64,000 bases of DNA from Synaphobranchus kaupii (lineage: Eukaryota; Chordata; Actinopteri; Anguilliformes; Synaphobranchidae): NCBI GenBank assembly GCA_029718625.1, contig CM056376.1, forward strand, positions 112,418,112 to 112,482,111. Reading direction: 5' to 3'. Below, one piece after another: positions 10,814 to 20,988 of this stretch. Under the pieces are notes generated by a model. It saw nothing but the letters and a program-made list of their open reading frames with translations, was not told the DNA's origin and did no database searches. The first letter of the stretch is position 1. Every line of letters starts with the position of its first letter. Made by a program: the position numbers and the translations under genes.

Positions 10814-11714
10814 CAGATCCTTTCCAAAAAATTAGAATATCATGGAAAAGTTTTTTTTTTTTCATAATTCCGTTCAAAAAGTGAAACTTTCATAGATTAT
10901 AGATTCATTACACACAAAGTGAAATATTTCTAGCCTTTATTATCATAATTTTGGCTTACAGCTCCAGAAAACCCCCAAAACAGTATTTCAAGAAATTAGA
11001 ATAGTGTGTTGAAAATCAGCATTTACTTCAGTTATTTCAGAGAATGGAGTGGCTTGAATCGAGGAATCCGACAGTTGAAGCCCATGTCCCGGATACATCT
11101 GTACGTGGTGGTTTTTGAAGCACTGACTCCAGCCTCAGTCCACTCCCTCTGCATCTCCGCCAAATTTTGGAATAGTCTTTGCTTGACAATCCGCTGAAGC
11201 CTACGGTCATCTCTTTTGCTTGTGCACCTTCTCCTGCCACATTTTTCCCTTCCACTAAACTTTCTATTGATATGCTTGGACACTGCACTGTGAACAGCCA
11301 GCCTCCTTAGCGATGACCTTTTGTGCCTTACCCATCTTCTGGAGGGTGTCAATGATGGTCTTCTGGCCAATTGTCAAGTCTGCAGTCTTCCCCATACTGA
11401 ACCAAACTGAGATAAACTTTGCAGGTGTTTTGAGTAAATTAGATGATAGTGTGACACTCAGTCTAAAACATTCATTCTCTGAAATAACTGAAGTAAATGC
11501 TGATTTTCGACACACTATTCTAATTTCTTGAAATACTGTTTTGGGTGTTTTCTGGAGCTGTAAGCCAAAATTATGAAAAATGAAACAAATAAAGGCTAGA
11601 AATATTTCACTTTGTGTGTAATGAATCTATAATCTATGAAAGTTTCACTTTTTGAATGGAATTATGGAAAAAAAAAACTTTTCCATGATATTATAATTTT
11701 TTGGAAAGGATCTG
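10814..11714 (-). mobile_element. Internally deleted Tc1 element with complete ends
   Basis: The 901-bp element is bounded by TA at 10812-10813 and 11715-11716. Terminal inverted repeats of about 230 bp start CAGATCCTTTCCAAAAAATT on the left and mirror it on the right. Within each, an inner AAGAAATTAGAATAGTGTG repeats the outer AAAATTAGAATAT-type motif, giving an IR/DR layout. Inner ends read CATTCTCTGAAATAACTGAA and its complement. Both ends look intact while the coding interior is truncated, so it is non-autonomous but possibly still a substrate for a matching transposase. Confidence 0.9.
11035..11395 (-). pseudogene. Tc1 transposase remnant, DNA-binding half only
   Basis: The reading starts at an ATG at 11393-11395 with MGKTADLTIGQKTIIDTLQK, the usual opening of Tc1 transposases (MGK followed by a paired-type helix-turn-helix). 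A frameshift near 11265-11290 moves the reading to a second frame, which gives SGREKCGRRRCTSKRDDRRL, resembling the linker between the two DNA-binding subdomains, then the TTYRCIRDMG region of the second helix-turn-helix. The frame ends in the right-hand inverted repeat. The catalytic DDE domain (roughly the last two thirds of the protein) is absent, so no transposition activity is expected. A truncated DNA-binding protein could in principle repress related elements, but the frameshift argues against that. Confidence 0.8.
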
Positions 11715-11954
11715 TACACATTAAACCTGTAGGTTTATGTATTAACTGCTGTGATCGGATGTGACACTGATGACTCGGCTCTGTTATGTATGCACATTTA
11801 TATGTCACTGTAGATGACAGCATCTGGTAAATTTCATGATGTCACGTGATGCTTCCTTCTCCGTCTTACAGTATTAATGTAAATTATTGGCCATCCCCGG
11901 GTCAGGAGACCCACACTGGTTTTACATGGTTGCTCATAAATGAACTGTGTAATC

Positions 11955-12110
11955 AATTCAATTAAAGTCAAAGAGCTTTATTGGCATGAAAGTAAGGAAA
12001 CAATATTGCTGAAGCCATGAGTTGATATAACCGTACATGAATTAATAAGATACAAAATTTAATTGGTTACAGCAGACGAGATGTAGGGACAGTTAAGATA
12101 AAATAGTTTT
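11955..12110 (-). mobile_element. Probable LINE 3' end, second copy
   Basis: CAATTCAATTAAAGTCAAAG then AGCTTTATTGGCATGAAAGT, matching the cores at 2480 and 56070 (TTTATTGGCATGAA and tandem CAATT-like tail). Read on the minus strand, this is a 3' UTR end with a short tandem tail. Confidence 0.45.
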
Positions 12111-12140
12111 TATAGTCTAATAATCGACTGTTTTAATTAG

Positions 12141-12468
12141 CTGTAGCTCTCTAGCAGACCCCTGTAGATCTATAGCAGATCCCTGTAGCTCTATAGCAGA
12201 CCCCTGTAGCTCTATAGCAGCTCCCTGTAGCTCTATAGCAGACCACAGTTGCTCTATAGCAGACCCTTGTAGCTCTATAGCAGACCACTGTAGCTCTATA
12301 GCAGACCCCTGTAGCTCTATAGCAGTCCCCTGTAGCCCTATAGCAGACCCTTGTAGCTCTATAGCAGACCACTGTAGCTCTATAGCAGACCCTTGTAGCT
12401 CTATAGCAGACCGCTGTAGCTCTATAGCAGACCCCTGTAGCTCTATAGCAGATCCCTGTAGCTCTATA
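12141..12468. repeat. 21-bp minisatellite, ~15 copies
   Basis: The unit is AGACCCCTGTAGCTCTATAG plus C, with C/T and A/T variants. Because 21 is divisible by three, two minus-strand frames stay open across it, giving seven-residue peptide repeats (AIELQGS-like and YRATGVC-like). I treat these as by-products of the repeat, not proteins: there is no promoter, splice or homology support. It ends in C10 at 12471-12480. Confidence 0.9.
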
Positions 12469-12480
12469 TACCCCCCCCCC

Positions 12481-12838
12481 GGTCTGCAGCATAAATGTGT
12501 CATGTGACCACAAGGTAAAAATGACTGTGATATGAGATTCAGAAGAAAAAATATGTTTCTATCCAATGTGAACTGAGTGTCTAGGGTCTGCAGGAGAAGA
12601 ACTGGCATTGCAGCTATGCTTGTTCTTTTTTCTTCCGATTTTTTTTTGGTCTTCTGCCGATCAAAAATAGAAAGGACAAGAGAGAAATATTAAATAATAA
12701 AGTACTGAAACGAAAGCATATTTCTTTCATGTGTCCGTTATTGGTTTTTCCCGCTGCCAAAGTATAATGTTAAACGTTAGGCGGGGTAATAAAAATAATT
12801 GTATCCATCAATGAGACCGTAAAACTGCAGGTGCAGAG
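12481..12838. other. Unassigned DNA
   Basis: No gene or RNA recognised. Confidence 0.4.
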
Positions 12839-12902
12839 GCGGGGTGGGGGGGTTGTGGGGTTGGGGTGGGGGGGTGGGGGGGGTGGCGGGGAGGTGGGGG
12901 GG
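12839..12902. other. G-rich tract with G-quadruplex potential
   Basis: About ten runs of three or more G are separated by single T, TT or other short loops over 64 bases. The plus strand meets the usual G3+N1-7 pattern several times over. Whether it folds or has a role is unknown. Confidence 0.7.
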
Positions 12903-13176
12903 CAGTCAGGGAGCCAGGCTCTTTGAGGTTCACAGCCTCAGCCTGCTTCCCCAATCACTCCTCGTGTGAGAGAGTCAAACCTGGTGTTTATCCCATTATA
13001 ACAAATCATTCAACATGACTGAGTGTATGTGCTCATATTAATATGAAGCCCCCCCCACTCCCCACTCCCCACTCCCATATTTCATTGTTTTTGCTGCAGG
13101 ATTTACAGATGCTGAAAGACTGAAAGTTTTTGACATGGTTTTGCCCATCTCTGAGTGGGCGAGAGACCTTACCCTG

Positions 13177-13290
13177 ACCTGTAGAGAGAGAGAGAGAGAG
13201 AGAGTGAGAGACATTAAGAGACAGAGAGTCAGAAACTAAGAAAAACAGACAGCATGAGAGAGAGAGACAGGGGGAGAGAGAGTACAGCAG
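13177..13290. repeat. (GA)n-rich microsatellite
   Basis: (GA)n at about 13180-13205 is followed by interrupted GAGA/CAGA-rich purine sequence to 13290. Confidence 0.85.
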
Positions 13291-13446
13291 GACAGGGGGC
13301 TCTCGGCTCCGGTCCTCTGAAAAGCCAACAATGCCACACAAGTGGAGGATCGAGAGCGCCGGATTCCCGTGACACAGCCTCCAAAATATTATGGTTCCAT
13401 ACATAAAGCTTTCACTCATCCTGACAGGCATAACCAGTTAAATAAG

Positions 13447-13612
<166 letters not shown>

Positions 13613-13789
13613 CACACCAATGTGGGGTATATACGTACACACACTCAACTAAAATATCCCAGCTAAACTTATGGATGCTTACTGAAGCAATTCAGGTTAA
13701 ATCCCTCGCTGAGTGGTACAACAGTACATCTGCAGTGCCCCTCCTGGGAGTCAAACCTGCAATCTCTGTCCAGTTCACCAACCATTTAA

Positions 13790-13928
13790 CCCTTTGATTT
13801 TTTTTTAAATGTTCTTTCAAAATTCTAAATCAGTGTTCTAGAAACTCCATTGATTTCAATTACCACTAGTGATTGTAAGATTGAAGATTCTAATAACGTA
13901 TTTGTGTATCTTATACCTTAAAGTGTTG
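13790..13928. mobile_element. Small TTAA-type MITE, degenerate copy
   Basis: It starts CCCTTTGATT right after TTAA (13786-13789) and shares ACTCCATTGATTTCAATTAC and CTAGTGATTGTAA with the copy at 35634. It ends ACCTTAAAGTGTT, a decayed form of the opposite terminus. TTAA plus CCCTTTAAGGTGT-like ends suggest a piggyBac-type MITE. Confidence 0.55.
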
Positions 13929-13944
13929 GTTTGGAAAGTTATCC

Positions 13945-13977
13945 GATTCTATTCTATTCTATTCTATTCTATTCTAT
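13945..13977. repeat. (ATTCT)n pentanucleotide microsatellite
   Basis: Six ATTCT units in tandem. Confidence 0.95.
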
Positions 13978-14176
13978 ACACTGCCAGCAAAGATACTGTA
14001 CTGCTCAAGAGAGGGAGCCATGTCTATGTACAAGCGTGTCTGGCCATTCATCAGGGTGGGTCTCACAAACAGTCCCAGAGGCAGTAAACAGCTTGTCATC
14101 AGCTTTTCACTACATTTATTCCAATCTGGCCCAATCCTTCAAATGCACTGCGGTGCCACGACCCTCATCCATTACA

Positions 14177-14178
<2 letters not shown>

Positions 14179-14207
<29 letters not shown>

Positions 14208-14208
14208 C
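14179..14208. repeat. (GT)n microsatellite
   Basis: About 15 GT dinucleotides. Confidence 0.95.
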
Positions 14209-14640
14209 ATGTTTGCATACAATCCCACTGCTATAGACCGATACAATGCATCGTTGCCGTAAATCAACTTGAGCCTTAATGGCCTAGCCAGTGTTTTTTT
14301 TGTTGTTGCATAGAACAGTAAGGTTCGCTGTCAGACGTACGTCCCTCTACATGTTTTCTGAGAGAAGAAGCAATAAATTAACGTAAAGGAAACCAAATAT
14401 ATTTACAGATGAAGTTCTCTGAAGCTTGCAGCAGGTTAGATATAATGGCTGGGGTGCATTGGTTAGCATTTTAGCAAGGTGTCAGGCCGCCCCTTTGATG
14501 TACTACAGGTAGGTTAGCACAAAGGCCTGAACATGTTTTGAGTAATTACTTCACTCAGTACTTAAAGGGCTACCTGCTGCTTTATTAACTGGAGCTAATA
14601 TCCACAAATAGCCTCAGAGCAGTAGAGACAAACTCAAGTA
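14209..14640. other. Unassigned DNA
   Basis: No gene or repeat recognised. Confidence 0.4.
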
Positions 14641-14714
14641 CTGGAGGGCAACAGTGTATTTTTACACTGCTTTTTTTTTTTTTACAAAGTATTTATCTCC
14701 TTTCAAACCACATC

Positions 14715-14830
14715 CAGTTAAGGCCTTGAACAAAAGGAGTGTGGATTCTTCAGCCAGTCAAAGACTTAAATCAGAGGTGTCAAATATTATCCAAAAATGT
14801 GCAGGACATATTGCAACCAGGCTAAAAAAA
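14715..14830. mobile_element. Degenerate nested hAT-like MITE fragment
   Basis: AAGGCCTTGAACAAAAGGAG followed by TCTTCAGCCAGTCAAAGACTTAAAT matches the interior of the outer MITE at 25062-25472. Directly after ACTTAAAT comes CAGAGGTGTCAAATATTATC, the tip of the inner MITE, at the same internal position as in the 25-kb copy. The right part is lost. Confidence 0.55.
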
Positions 14831-14995
14831 AATGTTGGAACTCTGTTTCCATTGTGTCAGGAGTTTCACATCATGTCTTCAAATAAACCCAAACTACACT
14901 TCAAATCGAGTGATCAAATTGTGAGGAAATGCCCCTAAACACACTACAGTCACTAACATGGGAGCAGTATGAATAAGCAGTTTCTACTGGGGCTA

Positions 14996-15005
14996 ACACA
15001 CACAC

Positions 15006-15086
<81 letters not shown>

Positions 15087-15114
15087 CAGGCACACATACA
15101 CACACACACACTCG
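14996..15114. repeat. (CA)n microsatellite
   Basis: Long CA tract with a few CG and GG interruptions. Confidence 0.95.
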
Positions 15115-15279
15115 ATATACTCTATAAATAGAATTCCATTCCATCATAGTCAGTAGTGTGTTTTAACATGGCTCACTCCCTGCTTTGCAGTCTCTTTGAG
15201 ATTTCAAAACAACAGAGGTGGTTTAGTGACAGTGAACCATTTCTGGGAGACTTTATGGGATCTGCGGGAATGCTGGAGC

Positions 15280-15710
15280 CATTACTCCCGGAATTCTGAC
15301 GAGACAGGGGCTGTGTGCCGTGTGCTCAGGTAACAAGGCATACCTGGGCTTACCCAGGCGTCCCCACTCAACTGACAGCCTTTACATCTGCTAAATATCT
15401 GCCTCTAATGTTACACCACCGACAAACAGCGCTCGCGCTTGCCCCGGCAAAAAACCCCTGAAGTGCGTTGATTTATTGGGCTTCCTTTGGGCTGGGGGAC
15501 AGACAGACGGACAGGAGAGCAGGGGCCTCAGCCGTGCCACTGGGACACGGTATTTATCCACGTCCACCGCGTCCACTGCCAACAGCTCGTAATTCATCAG
15601 CCCCGCGCTCAGACGCAACGATGACAGGGACACGATTCCCCGGGGAAACATTAAAGCGCAGCTTCCCCCTGTTGCCGGGGAGACCGTCTGTGTATGTACT
15701 GTGAGCCAAA
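15280..15710. other. GC/CpG-rich patch, possible regulatory or conserved element
   Basis: Higher GC and CpG content than its neighbours, including GCGCTCGCGCTTGCCCCGGC and CCCCGCGCTCAGACGC. Overlapping frames on both strands (minus 15391-15651, 15554-15781; plus 15468-15704) show no domain. It does not match any repeat in this window. A CpG-island-like regulatory element or an old exon are both possible, and this is inference only. Confidence 0.3.
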
Positions 15711-15982
15711 AAAAAAACCCTAAGATTTCTGGGAAATGTTGAATGTCCTGTCCTGATAAGGCACTGATGTGGTGATGTCACAAGTTCTATAGACTCACCA
15801 GATTCTCCATCCTCCCTGCTTCTTAACTACGAAACGTTCCCGGTCAGTATCAGGAGCTCCTGGTGCAGTTATTGCAGTAATATTGTATTTGGTCATGTCC
15901 TTTAATTAATTATTATCAGATGTGTCACATTTAACCCTTTGAAGATGCTCAAATGAGTATTACCGAACAAAATTTAATTTAG

Positions 15983-16258
15983 AACTTAATTTCCACAAAC
16001 TGCTTCTGACCATACTAATGCTGTGGCCTGACGAGCCGGCAACTGCAGCACCGCTGCATTTAATTGATATATTAGTGAACAGCCTGCAAATATATACCTA
16101 CCGCGACCTAGCATCACAAGCTAACGCTTATTTTCGGCAATATTAGACACGACTTTAGCTCCCAAACCGTTTATCACGGCAATGCAGCGGCACTGCAGTT
16201 GCCGGCTCGTCAGGCCACAGCATTAGTATGGTCAGAAGCAGTTTGTGGAAATTAAGTT
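15983..16258. mobile_element. Foldback element with 78-bp arms
   Basis: Arms 15983-16060 and 16181-16258 are complementary with only one or two differences by eye, for example AACTTAATTTCCACAAACTG on the left mirrored at the right edge. A 120-bp centre separates them. There is no coding capacity. No clear target duplication was seen at the arm edges, so the true ends may lie further out. Confidence 0.8.
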
Positions 16259-17423
16259 GTAAGTTGTTTTGTTTTATTTTTTCCTCATGATACAATGTTC
16301 AGCTCACTGAAAGTCAGCTATTCTCCCATAGTAATACATTGAACAGCTGAGACCAACCAACCTAGTGACGTCTTGACCGCAGTTGGTCCAAGATGGCTGC
16401 GCCATAGTGGAAAAAAAGCAAATTGTAACTTCTGTTTCCAGCAAATACGGGTCGGTTTGAGATTTGAACGCATGGTCATATCTAATGTAAGGTAAAAAGC
16501 TAACGAACCAGAGCCACTTTACCGAGTGCTTCATGTCCCCTTTAAAGCGTCAAATGTCTTGGCTGCAGTAGTGGAAAGTGTGACATTGACCCACAGTCTG
16601 GAATCCAATCCTGACTACAAACTGTTTCCAGCTGACCTGGAGAGGAGCACATGATTGGCTGTAGCATCTCTTAGCAGACCCATTACAAGGCACATGATTG
16701 GCTGCAGCATGTGAGAGGCTTCTGCCGGCCTGTCTCTTCATGCTAGAGTGACTCGTCTAGTTGTTATAGAAGCTATGTATGGACACTGAAATCTGTCCTT
16801 CGAATCCAAATCTGGCCCTGGTTTTCTTTTCTCCTATGTAATTAACTGAACAATTAGTGCTCCTGATTAGTCAGACTGTCTTCACACCCAGGTAAAGGGA
16901 GAGTGGAAAACCAGTAATGCTTGGCCCTTGAAAACCAGCAATGCTTGGCCCTTGTGATTTGATTAACAGGGAGCTACAGTCTTTGGACTAAAAGGAACTA
17001 ACAAATAAAACTTCCAACTTCAGGTGTACATGACTCAGAAACTGCACTGGATCTTTATGGGGTGACTTGGACAAAGGTCCGCATGTGTTCCGAGTGTGCC
17101 ACTGGAGAGGGGAAATGCTCTCCTAACTGCCATAACATTCAATGCAACAGTGCTGATAAATTATGAATCTGTGGGCAGATGTGAGTTACTGGCCCATTTC
17201 CGGCATATCGTGTTTTCCGACTGTCCAAATGTAGTAATTGAAACGTAAAGTGGGGATCCTCAGATACAATATTTACACAGCGCACCTCACATGTGGCACA
17301 CATTGTCCAGCAGCTGCTTTCAATCGTGGCCTGCCTGGGCAAAAAGACATACTTTGAAATGAATTTGAAATGAAGAGGGAGGGGATGTAAATCAACAATG
17401 CATCTCTTGCTACCTTGCAGGTT
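16259..17423. repeat. Unassigned DNA with a 24-bp tandem duplication
   Basis: GAAAACCAGTAATGCTTGGC and its trailing CCTT are repeated at about 16908-16955 with one change. The surrounding 16790-16980 resembles hAT-MITE interior (AAAACCAG, AATTAACTGAACAATTAG). The remainder shows nothing recognisable. Confidence 0.45.
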
Positions 17424-17472
17424 TTATGAGGGGGGGGGGGGGTTTGGGCAGGGGGGGCTCGGGGGTTCCAGC
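17424..17472. repeat. Poly-G tracts
   Basis: G-runs of 13, 7 and 5 in a GC-rich stretch that continues to about 17560. Confidence 0.85.
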
Positions 17473-17579
17473 GTCTCTGTGCTGGGGAGAAACTGGAGCC
17501 GGGTAGGGGAGAGGCAAGGCCTCGTACCCGTGCCTGTCTCAGCCTGGCACAAAGCACTATCTACGAATATCCTCGGATA

Positions 17580-18057
17580 GAAATGTGAGACGTGGGCGTG
17601 GCCATCACATTTTTATTAGAGATTCACTGACTTGAACACATTACATATATACTGAACATGCACAATATTAGAAACTGTAAAACGTTTTTGTGCAAACTAA
17701 GCCATTCTTGGCAATAAGGTCTGACTCTTCTATCTTGAGTGTGTAGTAAAATTCCACTAATATAATTTCTGATTAATTTCTTGACATGACCATCACCCCA
17801 TACAGATTAAATAATGAATTCAGAATACACTTAGAAAATAAGGTATAAGTAAAGTGGTGAAATATTTAACCAATAACATGCTTTTCTTGAAAATCAGCTA
17901 AAGGATCAGTATATAAAAGTTGTTTTCATGAATCCTCCTTAACAATGATACGTGTATTTACCGGCAGCCAGCCAGACATATGATAGAAATTCACCATCTG
18001 ATGATGTGGCTTAACCTCAGCACATCTCACCGCTCATTTATGACAGTCTGCATGGTG
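17580..18057. other. Unassigned AT-rich DNA
   Basis: No gene or repeat recognised. Confidence 0.4.
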
Positions 18058-18083
18058 GGATATATATATATATATATATATAT
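18058..18083. repeat. (TA)n microsatellite
   Basis: About 13 TA units. Confidence 0.95.
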
Positions 18084-18802
18084 TGTTCCACTAAGGCATA
18101 ATTATTATTAATTATTCACAGCAGTGTATTTTCCCTTGAGAAATGTCTCCTAATGGCCTTTGCATTTACCTGCATATTATTGATAAATTCAAAGAGCGTA
18201 CTGATGCTGACAGTGCTGTTTCCTTTACAAAAATTAAATATACTGAAGGTCTTAATATAAGGTATATTTTGATGATATTGCAACACTTCACAATATATTG
18301 CCAAATGTACAAATTTGATATTTGGCAATATATATTTAAAACACACTGCTGTGAAATGTATTTATGATATTTCTTCCAAAAAAAGGTTCAAATTTACATT
18401 TTACTGTAATGTATTCAATTTCCATAAGTTTTTTTTCTTAAATCTCTGAACCAGACAAGATGCGGGCTCCAAGCCCGTACATACTGGAAATTAAATTTTA
18501 GTTTTTTGGAGAATCCCTCCACATCCCAGCCCTATTTATGAGCGGGTATATTTCATTCTTATGCTGGTGGCCTTTCCGACAGGAGCCAAAAGGACACACA
18601 GCGTAGGCGTAGAGTCCGGACATCTGGGGATGTCCTCTGTTTGAGATAATCACAGTACCGTCGCACCACCTGATCGATGAGTCACAGCCTACGGAACTGG
18701 GGCTCTCCTGCCAAACTGCCGTGATAAATCCCAGTGTGAAAATACTAGAGTGGAACTGGACACATTCACTGGTCTAAAACAGCTGCACAAATCACTGTAG
18801 TG

Positions 18803-18805
<3 letters not shown>
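18084..18805. other. Unassigned DNA with a short inverted repeat
   Basis: ACAATATATTGCCAAATGTA at about 18291 and CAAATTTGATATTTGGCAATATAT at about 18310 form a small palindromic region. CACAGCAGTGTATTT near 18117 is mirrored by AACACACTGCTGTG near 18340, which suggests an old foldback element at about 18115-18356. No gene seen. Confidence 0.45.

Positions 18806-18842
<37 letters not shown>
18806..18842. repeat. (CA)n microsatellite
   Basis: About 18 CA units immediately before the TA target of the intact Tc1 element. Confidence 0.95.
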
Positions 18843-18848
<6 letters not shown>

Positions 18849-20379
18849 CACTACTCACAAAAAGTTAGGGATATTCGGCTTTCGGGTGAAATTTCAGGAT
18901 GAACCTAAAATGCACTATAACCTTTACAGGTGAAATTAATTTGACCTTCTCTAAACTTTTGAATGCACATGTCCAACTATTCAATGTTTCAGTACTTTTT
19001 GCACAACTTGCTGTTCTCTAACAAGGAGCTGAACGGCAAAATTCACAACAGGTGTTTGATCCATGAATCGACCAATAAATTTCCTGGTTCAATTAGAATT
19101 GGTATTTAAACAGTCCTCTTCATCATGCTGTTCACATTTTGACATCATGAGACCAAGACGACACCTAACAATTGATCAACAGTACCTCGCCATTGCGAGG
19201 CTTCAAACAGGATGTTCTCAGAGGGAAGTGGCCACTGAGCTTAGAGTGTCACAGAGTGTCATCAGCAGGTTGCAACAGAGATACAGAGAGACTGGAAGAG
19301 TCACAGAAAGGCATAGAAGTGGACGTCCTTTGGCCACATCCCACACTGATGACCGCTTCATTGTGAACAGTGCCCTGCGGAACCGGATGATGAATGCCAC
19401 TCAACTCCAGGCACATTTAAGGGAGGTGAGAGGCACCCAAGTGTCACGTCAGACCATTCGAAACCGTTTACATCAGCGTGGTCTGCGTGCTAGACAACCT
19501 GCAAGGGTACCTGACCACACCACCAGGCACAGGCGTCATCGTCTTGCATGGGCCAGGGAGCATTTACGCTGGACGAGGGACCAGTGGGCCTCAGTGCTGT
19601 TCTCTGATGAAAGTCGATTCACGTTGAGCAGAAATGATGGCCGCCAACGATGTTGGAGACGTCAAGGAGAGCGCTATGCATCAGCCACTGTTGTCACCAG
19701 ACGACCCTTTGGTGGTGGCGGTGTTACAGTGTGGGCAGGTGTGTCTAGTCAATACAGAACTGCCCTACACTTTGTGAATGGTACAGTGACAAGCCCATAC
19801 TACCTGAATAACATCATTAATCCAGTCATTGTGCCCCTGCATGAACAACACAGGCCTAATTTCATCTTCATGGACGACAATGCTCCAGCTCATCGAGGTC
19901 GCATCATTAGGGAAAGGCTGCTGGAGACTGGGGTACCTCAAATGGAGTGGCCTGCACTTTCTCCAGACCTGAATCCCATAGAAAACCTATGGGATCAGCT
20001 GACTCACCGTGTAGAGGCTCGTAACTCTGTACCCCAGAACCTCAATGACCTGAGGGCCGCCCTTCAAGAAGAGTGGGATGCCATGCCTCAGCAGACAATA
20101 AGTCGACTTGTGAACAGCATGAGACGTCGTTGTCAAGCTGTAGTTGATGCTCAAGGGCACATGACAAGTTATTGAGACATTGACATTTTTGTTGTGGTAT
20201 ACCCACCACTGTTGTTGGCTTTTGTTTCAATAAATTGTTTGAGATGAGGAAATCACCATTGCATGCTTCTACTTAAATGCCCTACTTTCATGATACGTAT
20301 AATATCACTGTAGCGTGAACTTACATTTTCCATAAATTTCACCCGAAAGCCAAATATCCCTAACTTTTTGTGAGTAGTG
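18849..20379 (+). mobile_element. Complete, apparently intact Tc1 transposon
   Basis: The 1531-bp element is flanked by the TA target duplication (18847-18848 and 20380-20381). It has 46-bp terminal inverted repeats at 18849-18894 and 20334-20379, starting CACTACTCACAAAAAGTTAG, which differ by one base (C/T at the 28th position). It carries one transposase gene. Its length, TA target and termini fit the Tc1 branch of the Tc1/mariner superfamily. Short simple inverted repeats, rather than the long IR/DR type, distinguish it from the other Tc1 copies in this window. It landed in a (CA)n/(TA)n tract. Near-identical ends and an open gene point to recent insertion. Confidence 0.95.
19147..20175 (+). 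CDS. Tc1-family DD34E transposase, intact
   Basis: This 342-residue protein would bind the element's terminal repeats and cut and paste it into TA sites in the nucleus. Residues 1-50 form a paired-type helix-turn-helix ([18 protein letters not shown], 23-40), followed by the GRP linker (59-61) and a second helix-turn-helix around 70-110 ([16 protein letters not shown]). A basic RHRRHR at 128-133 may serve in nuclear entry. The catalytic triad is visible: D154 in LFSDESRF, D244 in [10 protein letters not shown] and E279 in [12 protein letters not shown], with exactly 34 residues between the last two. Length is typical for Tc1 transposases (about 340). I chose the ATG at 19147, which starts MRPRRHL. 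An in-frame ATG at 19063 would add 28 residues lacking family character. No frameshift or stop. Activity is inferred, not shown. Confidence 0.93.
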   Translation: MRPRRHLTIDQQYLAIARLQTGCSQREVATELRVSQSVISRLQQRYRETGRVTERHRSGRPLATSHTDDRFIVNSALRNRMMNATQLQAHLREVRGTQVSRQTIRNRLHQRGLRARQPARVPDHTTRHRRHRLAWAREHLRWTRDQWASVLFSDESRFTLSRNDGRQRCWRRQGERYASATVVTRRPFGGGGVTVWAGVSSQYRTALHFVNGTVTSPYYLNNIINPVIVPLHEQHRPNFIFMDDNAPAHRGRIIRERLLETGVPQMEWPALSPDLNPIENLWDQLTHRVEARNSVPQNLNDLRAALQEEWDAMPQQTISRLVNSMRRRCQAVVDAQGHMTSY

Positions 20380-20988
20380 TATATATATATATACAGTGCC
20401 CTCCATAATTATTGGCACCCTTGGTAAAGATGAGTAAAAAACGTTATAAAAAAATCACCGTTTGGTGAATTAGCTTAATCTCACACTGAAAAAATGAGAA
20501 AAAGCCAACCTTTAATTGAAGTAAATTTATTCTGAGAAAAAGAAAAATCCCTAATCAAGAAATAAAAAATTTTAACAAAACCACATGTGCCACAATTATT
20601 GGCACCCCTGCATTTAATACTTAGTACAACCTCCCTTTGCCAATAAAACAGCACTGAGTCCTAGGTCCTCTCTTGTGCACTCTCCTCTTCAGCTCAGCCC
20701 ACAGGTTTTCAATGGGGTTTAGGTCAGGAAACTGAGATGGCCATGATGGCAGAAACTTGATTTTGTGTTCAGTTAACCATTTTTGTGTTGATTTGGACGT
20801 ATGTTTTGGATCATTGTTCTGATGGAAGATCCAACGACGACCCAGTTTTAGTTTCCTGGCAGAGGCAGCCAGATTCAGATTAAAAATTTCATGAGTTCAT
20901 GATGCCATGTACCCTAACAAGGTTCCCAGGGCCTTTGGAGGAAAAACAGCCCCACAACATCACGGAACCTCCACCATACTTAACAGTG

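Noticed and set aside
15931..16545. A single TTAA-flanked piggyBac-like element enclosing the foldback
   Set aside because: TTAA lies near both ends (TTAACCCTTTGAAG and CCCCTTTAAAG), but the inner sequences of the two ends do not pair.
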